Positions 22,784 through 26,542 of a DNA stretch of 26,542 nt are shown here, piece by piece. Source of the DNA: an uncultured Clostridia bacterium (GTDB lineage: Bacteria; Bacillota; Clostridia; Oscillospirales; CAG-272); the NCBI GenBank assembly GCA_945949385.1, contig CAMFEL010000008.1, positions 1 through 26,542 of the forward strand. Direction: 5' to 3'. The translations under genes and the position numbers were made by a program. Every line of letters starts with the position of its first letter. Within the stretch, counting starts at the first letter, position 1. A model generated the notes under the pieces. It did no database searches and was not told where the DNA came from. It saw nothing but the letters and a program-made list of their open reading frames with translations.

Positions 22784-23071
22784 TCAGACAAACATATTCG
22801 CCCGCACTTCTATAACCGAAAGATCTTCAAGCTCCTGCAGAAACGCCACCGTGTGGCTTGCGGCAGTTAGTGCGTCTACGCCGTATTCTCGGCTGAGGCA
22901 TGAGGCTATTTCAAGGCGGTCGTACCGCTTTTCAATCTGCCGCCATATAAATGCTCCCGTCTCGTTAAAGGAGCAAATACCCGGAAAAGAGCCTTCGTTT
23001 GCCCGCAAAGGAAAAAGCACATATTCGCCGTCCACTTTCCGAAGTACATATTTACCCAGAATTTTTACCAT
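22784..23071 (-). CDS. PqqD-family small protein (stand-alone)
   Basis: 95-aa protein of the PqqD fold. The family pattern is visible: a beta N-terminus 'YVLRKVDGEYVLFPL', then 'FNETGAFIWRQIEKRYDRLEIASCLSREYGVD', then a helix 'AASHTVAFLQELEDLSVIEV'. PqqD-type domains bind the leader peptide of RiPP precursors and present it to a radical-SAM or other modifying enzyme. No radical SAM gene or precursor peptide is in this window, so that role is not supported here; many Bacillota carry lone PqqD-like genes of unknown use. ATG 23071 is chosen because GAGGTGG lies just upstream; the longer frame from GTG 23080 would start inside that ribosome site. Convergent with the AbrB-type gene. Confidence 0.85.
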   Translation of the reverse strand: MVKILGKYVLRKVDGEYVLFPLRANEGSFPGICSFNETGAFIWRQIEKRYDRLEIASCLSREYGVDALTAASHTVAFLQELEDLSVIEVRANMFV

Positions 23072-23101
23072 TTCCGCCACCTCTTTTTCTTCTCTGATAC
23101 A

Positions 23102-23107
23102 ATTATA
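23102..23107 (-). promoter_or_regulatory. Possible -10 box for the PqqD-like gene
   Basis: TATAAT on the minus strand (23107-23102), 31 nt before the ATG. No TTGACA-like box is found 16-18 nt upstream, so this is only half a promoter. Confidence 0.3.
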
Positions 23108-23169
23108 CCGGATGCGGCACTCGAAAAACGCCGAAATAAAAATCCGGCCGCGGCAAAGAAAGCAGAAAA

Positions 23170-23784
23170 ATGAACGACAGGATAATTAAAGATATTACGG
23201 ACTATATTTTTGTTTGTGACACTCCGAAAAGGTCGGATATTATTTTCCTTCCCGGCGGCACATACGCCGAGGTGCCGGAAAAGGGCGCAGAGCTGTTTTC
23301 GGCGGGTATTGCGCCTGTTATCATGCCCTCCGGTAAATACTCCGTCAGTACCGACGGATTTGCGGGAGTGTCCTCTAAAGAGGAAATATACACGGGAAAC
23401 TACGGCACGGAGTGCGAGTTTTATTCGGATGTGCTGAAAAAATGCGGTGTACCGGAGTATGCAATTATCGGTGAGAGACGCGCACGCTACACTATGCAGA
23501 ACGCCGTATTTTCAAGAGAGGTATGCGATGCGGCGGGCATCAGGGTACAAAGGGCTGTTATATGCTGCAAATCCTTTCACGCCCGTCGCTGTCTTGTATA
23601 TTATGCCTCCGCTTTCCCGGAAGCTGAGCTTTCAGTCTGCCCCGCAGACTGCAACGGAATAAGCCGTGAAAACTGGTATAAAAGCAAAGAAGGTTTTGAC
23701 ACTGTTATGAGCGAAGTCAGAAAAACGGGAGACCAGGCGGCAGAGGCGCTTTGGGTATTTGCGCAGCGTTTCATGGACATTTAA
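23170..23784 (+). CDS. YdcF/DUF218 family protein
   Basis: 204-aa protein of the DUF218 (YdcF/SanA/ElyC-like) family. The first strand is SDIIFLPGGTY, equivalent to the family's 'D.ivvLGgg' strand, followed by 'GAELFSAGIAPVIMPSGK'. It then has the characteristic 'GTECEFYSDVLKKCGVPEYAIIGERRARYTMQNAVFSREVCDAAGI', where E...A.Y..d.l...GVp...I..E..a..T.eNa is the family core, and 'RAVICCKSFHARRCLVYYA'. There is no signal peptide or membrane anchor, so it is a soluble cytoplasmic form. Members bind S-adenosylmethionine or affect envelope in other bacteria; the role here is unknown. The ribosome site is weak (AAAGAAAG). Divergent from the PqqD-like gene by ~98 nt. Confidence 0.88.
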   Translation: MNDRIIKDITDYIFVCDTPKRSDIIFLPGGTYAEVPEKGAELFSAGIAPVIMPSGKYSVSTDGFAGVSSKEEIYTGNYGTECEFYSDVLKKCGVPEYAIIGERRARYTMQNAVFSREVCDAAGIRVQRAVICCKSFHARRCLVYYASAFPEAELSVCPADCNGISRENWYKSKEGFDTVMSEVRKTGDQAAEALWVFAQRFMDI

Positions 23785-23807
23785 CACAAAAAAGACCTGT
23801 GTTTTTT
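23783..23807 (+). terminator. Weak terminator-like hairpin after the YdcF gene
   Basis: AACAC (23783-23787, overlapping the stop codon) pairs with GTGTT (23799-23803) and is followed by TTTT. The short AT-rich stem makes this tentative. Confidence 0.35.
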
Positions 23808-23822
23808 CAGTCAAAATCGCCT

Positions 23823-23851
23823 TTGAAACGGCTTCGGAAAACTGTTATAAT
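23823..23851 (+). promoter_or_regulatory. Promoter for the carD-like gene
   Basis: TTGAAA (23823-23828), 17-nt spacer, perfect TATAAT (23846-23851). Transcription should start at ~23858, giving a 50-nt leader before the ATG at 23908. Confidence 0.85.
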
Positions 23852-23865
23852 TATGTTAAGGCTAA

Positions 23866-23891
23866 AGGGCGCCCCGCTGCGCCCTGTTTTT
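23866..23891 (+). terminator. Terminator-like hairpin inside the carD-like leader
   Basis: AGGGCGC (23866-23872), loop CCCGCT, GCGCCCT (23879-23885), then GTTTTTAT. The 7-bp GC-rich stem plus U-tract has the form of an intrinsic terminator. It lies between the promoter's predicted start (~23858) and the ribosome site GGAGG (23896-23900), so it could act as an attenuator or a leader stabiliser. Confidence 0.65.
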
Positions 23892-23907
23892 ATTCGGAGG
23901 TCGTGGT

Positions 23908-24429
23908 ATGGAAAAATTCAAAGCGGGCGACTGCGTGAATTACCGTCGGAACGGCATATGTAAAGTGGTAAGAATTACGAAGAGAGATTTCGGGACACTG
24001 GGTGAAACGGAGTATTATGAGCTGTCTCCGGTATACGATCCCAAAACCGTAATATATGTCCCCACAGAGGCTTTGACCCTTACGCAGGGTATGCGCCGCC
24101 TGCTATCCGCCGAAGAAATTGACCGCATAATCGAGGAAGCGGAAGGCGGGGAATTTTGCCGGATAGAAGATGCAAAAAAGAGAAGCGCTGTTTACGGGGA
24201 TATTATTTCAGAGGGGGATCCGGGCAAGATTTTGCGGTTAGTGAAGGAGTTGAGTCTGTACCGTATCAGCGCCGAAAAAGAAAAAAAGAAGTTTTATGCA
24301 AGCGACGCAAAGCTCCTGGCTGCGGCAGAGAAAGCTATATTTGAAGAATTCGCTTACGTTCTGGGGATTGAACGGGACGAGGTAATACCGTATATTATGA
24401 ATAAAGCGGAGTCCGTCGGGAAAGCCTGA
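23908..24429 (+). CDS. CarD-family transcriptional regulator
   Basis: 173-aa protein of the CarD/CdnL/TRCF-interaction-domain family. The N-terminal ~60 residues form the RNA-polymerase-beta-binding Tudor-like domain: MEKFKAGDCVNYRRNGICKVVRI, then ETEYYELSPVYDPKTVIYVP. The rest is helical (LLSAEEIDRIIEEAE..., GKILRLVKELSLYRI, LAAAEKAIFEEFAYVLGIERDEV), as in CarD C-domains that contact the promoter -10 region to stabilise open complexes. GGAGG at 23896-23900 gives a good start. The leader carries a terminator-like hairpin, and the gene's own 3' end forms half of a second terminator. Which promoters it affects cannot be told. Confidence 0.93.
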   Translation: MEKFKAGDCVNYRRNGICKVVRITKRDFGTLGETEYYELSPVYDPKTVIYVPTEALTLTQGMRRLLSAEEIDRIIEEAEGGEFCRIEDAKKRSAVYGDIISEGDPGKILRLVKELSLYRISAEKEKKKFYASDAKLLAAAEKAIFEEFAYVLGIERDEVIPYIMNKAESVGKA

Positions 24430-24446
24430 CGCAGACTCCGCTTTTG
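24403..24446 (+). terminator. Intrinsic terminator overlapping the end of the carD-like gene
   Basis: AAAGCGGAGTC (24403-24413, inside the last codons) pairs with GACTCCGCTTT (24434-24444): 11 bp with a 20-nt loop that contains the stop codon, followed by a short T-run. Confidence 0.78.
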
Positions 24447-24544
24447 CAATGCGCTCCTCTCCCTGTTCTGCGATTGATAATAAAACCCGCCGAAGCATCA
24501 TATATATCAACAGCAGAGACAAGGTTAAAGGGGTGACAAGCAAT

Positions 24545-26542
24545 ATGGAAGAGGCAAAAGCGTCGGCGCTGTCCTTCGGGAGAGGGCGGGACAGGGACAC
24601 CCGAAAGGGCAGGGAACAAAACTCTGCTGATTTTTTTATACCTGTCAGCAGGACAGGGCAGAGCGATGCGGAGGCGGCAAAAATGGCAGAGCGCTTCGGT
24701 GCAAACACCCTGACAGAAAAAAAGAGAAAAGGCTTTTTCCGTCAGCTTCTGTCAAGCTTTAATGACCCAATAATTAAAATACTTCTGGCTTCTCTTGCAG
24801 TCAATGCCGCGGTAAGTTTAGGCAGAATAAACGTGCCGGAGACCTTAGGCATTGCCGCCGCCATACTTATTGCTACTTTTGTATCTACGGCGTCCGAATA
24901 CGGCTCGTCTCTCGCTTTTGAAAGGCTTCGGGAAAAAAGCGGCTCGTCTTTCTGCTATGTACGCCGCGGGGGAGTGCTTGTACGGATCCCTTATTCGCAG
25001 ATAGCGGTGGGAGATATTGTTATGCTTAAGGCGGGTATGAGTATCCCCGCGGACGGAATTCTGGTGTGGGGAAAGGTACAGTGCGATCAGGCGTCGCTGA
25101 CGGGGGAGAGCCGTCCATGTGAAAAGCGACCCGCAGCGGCGACGGGAGTTTGCCCCGAAAGCATAGATTGGGTACCGCAAAGCAGTGAGCAGGTGTTTTG
25201 CTCAAGCACCGTTTGCCGCGGAGAGGGAGAAATGCTGGTACTGCGTGTGGGAGATTCTACCTTTATAGGTCAGGTGGCGGGAAGCCTTCAGGACAGCGGG
25301 CTGCCGAGCCCTCTGAAGCGGCGTCTTTCCGAACTTGCCAAGGGAGTCAGCTATATCGGATATGTGGGTGCGGCTATGATAGCATTTGCATATTTATTCA
25401 ATTCCTTTGTTATAGACAGCGGCATGAATACCGCGCTTATACTTGAAAAGCTCAGCGACACGGGTTTCGTTCTGTCTCAGGTGCTTCGCGCTCTGACTGT
25501 GGCTGTGTCTGTCGTCGTGGTGGCTGTTCCGGAGGGGCTGCCCATGATGATAACCGTGGTACTGTCCTCAAATATGCGCAAGATGCTGTCCGGCGGTGTG
25601 CTGGTACGGCGGCTTGTGGGCATTGAAACTGCGGGCAACATGAATATACTGTTTACTGACAAAACTGGAACGCTTACCGAGGGGAAAATGACGGTATGCG
25701 GTCTTTACGGCGCAGGTTGGAGTGCTTTGACTGTGCGTGAGCTGCAAAAAAGCCCTCTTTACAGGGATGTAACAGACTGCATTAGCCTTTCCTGCTCCGA
25801 GACCGGTGGCGCTACCGAAAAGGCGCTGTGCGCTTTTATACGCTCCGGGAGAGCTGTCGAGGCGGCCAGGAGAATTCCGTTTGACTCCGTGATAAAGCTT
25901 TCCGCCGGGCTTGACTCGGGCGGCAGAGCATTCTTTGCGGGTGCTCCGGAAAAGCTTATTGATGCCTGCACCCGTTTTCTGGACGGTAAGGGAAGAGTCT
26001 GCGCCCTTGACGCGGGGTACCGCAGGCTTATTCTCGGCAGACTGAGTGAGCTGGGAGATGAAGCCTGCCGTGTGGTTTGCTGCGCAAAAGGGGACGCCGA
26101 CAGCTTTGCGGCGGCGGAGCGCGGAAAAATTGCGGGACTTACGTTCATATGTCTTGCCGCTATGCGTGATCCTGTGAGAGAGGCGGTGCCGCCAAGTGTG
26201 GCTGACGCTCACGGTGCGGGAATACAGGTGGTTATGGTTACGGGCGACAACCCGCATACGGCGGCGGCTGTTGCCCGTGAGTGCGGTATAATGACAGAGA
26301 GCTGTCACACGGTTCTTGAGGCAGATGCGCTTCACAAAATGACGGATACGGAGCTTAAAAAAATACTGCCGGGCATTGCGGTGGTGTCGCGGGCTCTGCC
26401 GCAGGACAAAATCCGCCTTGTACGTCTTGCGCAGGAGGAGGGTCTGGTGGCGGGTATGACCGGCGACGGCATTAACGACGCCCCGGCTCTGCGCGCTTCC
26501 GATGTGGGTTTTGCCATGGGGAGCGGAACGGACATAGCGAAA
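24545..26542 (+). CDS. P2-type cation-transporting ATPase (calcium-pump-like), 3' end outside window
   Basis: 666 codons are present and the frame is open at the window edge. Motifs: 'FFRQLLSSFNDPIIKILLASLAVN' (M1, ~75-92), M2 at ~100-119, actuator loop T186-G-E-S189, M3 ~270-290, M4 with V-P-E330-G-L-P (the Ca-site glutamate region of P2 pumps), phosphorylation site D372-KTGTLTE, TGDNPHTA, and the hinge G640-DGINDAP. These place it with P2A/P2B calcium-type pumps that export Ca2+ using ATP. The N-domain is divergent: A465-GAPE replaces the usual KGAPE, and the region is compact. Residues 1-30 are a basic, polar extension. AAAGGGGTGA (24527-24536) precedes the ATG. Ligand residues of M5-M6 lie beyond the window, so ion choice is inferred. 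Confidence 0.92.
   Translation, partial: MEEAKASALSFGRGRDRDTRKGREQNSADFFIPVSRTGQSDAEAAKMAERFGANTLTEKKRKGFFRQLLSSFNDPIIKILLASLAVNAAVSLGRINVPETLGIAAAILIATFVSTASEYGSSLAFERLREKSGSSFCYVRRGGVLVRIPYSQIAVGDIVMLKAGMSIPADGILVWGKVQCDQASLTGESRPCEKRPAAATGVCPESIDWVPQSSEQVFCSSTVCRGEGEMLVLRVGDSTFIGQVAGSLQDSGLPSPLKRRLSELAKGVSYIGYVGAAMIAFAYLFNSFVIDSGMNTALILEKLSDTGFVLSQVLRALTVAVSVVVVAVPEGLPMMITVVLSSNMRKMLSGGVLVRRLVGIETAGNMNILFTDKTGTLTEGKMTVCGLYGAGWSALTVRELQKSPLYRDVTDCISLSCSETGGATEKALCAFIRSGRAVEAARRIPFDSVIKLSAGLDSGGRAFFAGAPEKLIDACTRFLDGKGRVCALDAGYRRLILGRLSELGDEACRVVCCAKGDADSFAAAERGKIAGLTFICLAAMRDPVREAVPPSVADAHGAGIQVVMVTGDNPHTAAAVARECGIMTESCHTVLEADALHKMTDTELKKILPGIAVVSRALPQDKIRLVRLAQEEGLVAGMTGDGINDAPALRASDVGFAMGSGTDIAK

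Noticed and set aside
25568..26335. 255-codon minus-strand frame opposite the P-type ATPase
   Set aside because: The plus strand carries all P-type ATPase motifs through this region; the minus-strand translation has no recognisable motif.

Overview
The window reads as chromosomal DNA of an uncultured-type Clostridia (Bacillota), probably gut-associated and Oscillospirales-like. Base composition looks near 50% GC. Genes have strong AGGAGG-type ribosome sites, frequent TTG/GTG starts and textbook sigma-A promoters (TTGACA-17-TATAAT). The gene content is Gram-positive: a THF riboswitch on an ECF-type folT, a lipobox lipoprotein, CarD and AbrB regulators, and a tyrosine-kinase system split into separate adaptor and kinase proteins. 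This placement is inference; no rRNA or tRNA is present.

Layout. 1-2.9 kb: the tail of a MATE exporter, RNase HI, a small lipoprotein and a DUF1015 protein. 3.2-7.9 kb: one very large secreted protein (1531 aa) behind an ideal promoter and ribosome site. It carries cohesin-like beta domains, six copies of a Cys-pair module, a beta-helix-like stretch and three C-terminal repeats, with no visible cell-wall anchor. 7.9-15.4 kb: a tightly packed Wzx/Wzy-type surface polysaccharide cluster (two GT4 glycosyltransferases, polymerase, pyruvyl transferase, flippase, F420-hydrogenase-beta-like Fe-S protein). 15.5-15.7 kb: a rubredoxin with its own promoter, ending in a bidirectional terminator shared with the opposing folate genes. 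15.75-17.75 kb, minus strand: folT-folC under a THF riboswitch.

17.8-22.7 kb, plus strand: a run of genes starting at a promoter divergent from folT. It encodes an N-acetylhexosamine 1-kinase-like enzyme, a Wzz/CpsC-type adaptor, a BY-kinase with a tyrosine-rich tail, a PHP tyrosine phosphatase, a cytoplasmic Asp-box (sialidase-fold) protein and an AbrB-type regulator with a Cys-rich tail. 22.8-26.5 kb: a stand-alone PqqD-like protein (minus), a YdcF/DUF218 protein, a CarD-family regulator behind a leader with a terminator-like hairpin, and the first 666 codons of a P2-type (Ca2+-ATPase-like) cation pump cut by the window end.

How it fits together. The 7.9-15.4 kb genes should assemble, modify, flip and polymerise an acidic (pyruvylated) glycan. 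The kinase/adaptor/phosphatase trio at 19.0-21.3 kb is the usual control of such assembly. Here it is separated from the biosynthetic genes by rubredoxin and folate genes and is linked instead to a sugar 1-kinase and a sialidase-fold protein. No priming sugar-phosphate transferase is in the window. The most notable points are the modular secreted protein, the hexosamine-kinase/BY-kinase gene run, the folT riboswitch with a visible ribosome-site sequestering helix, and hairpins placed just before the polysaccharide cluster and before carD.
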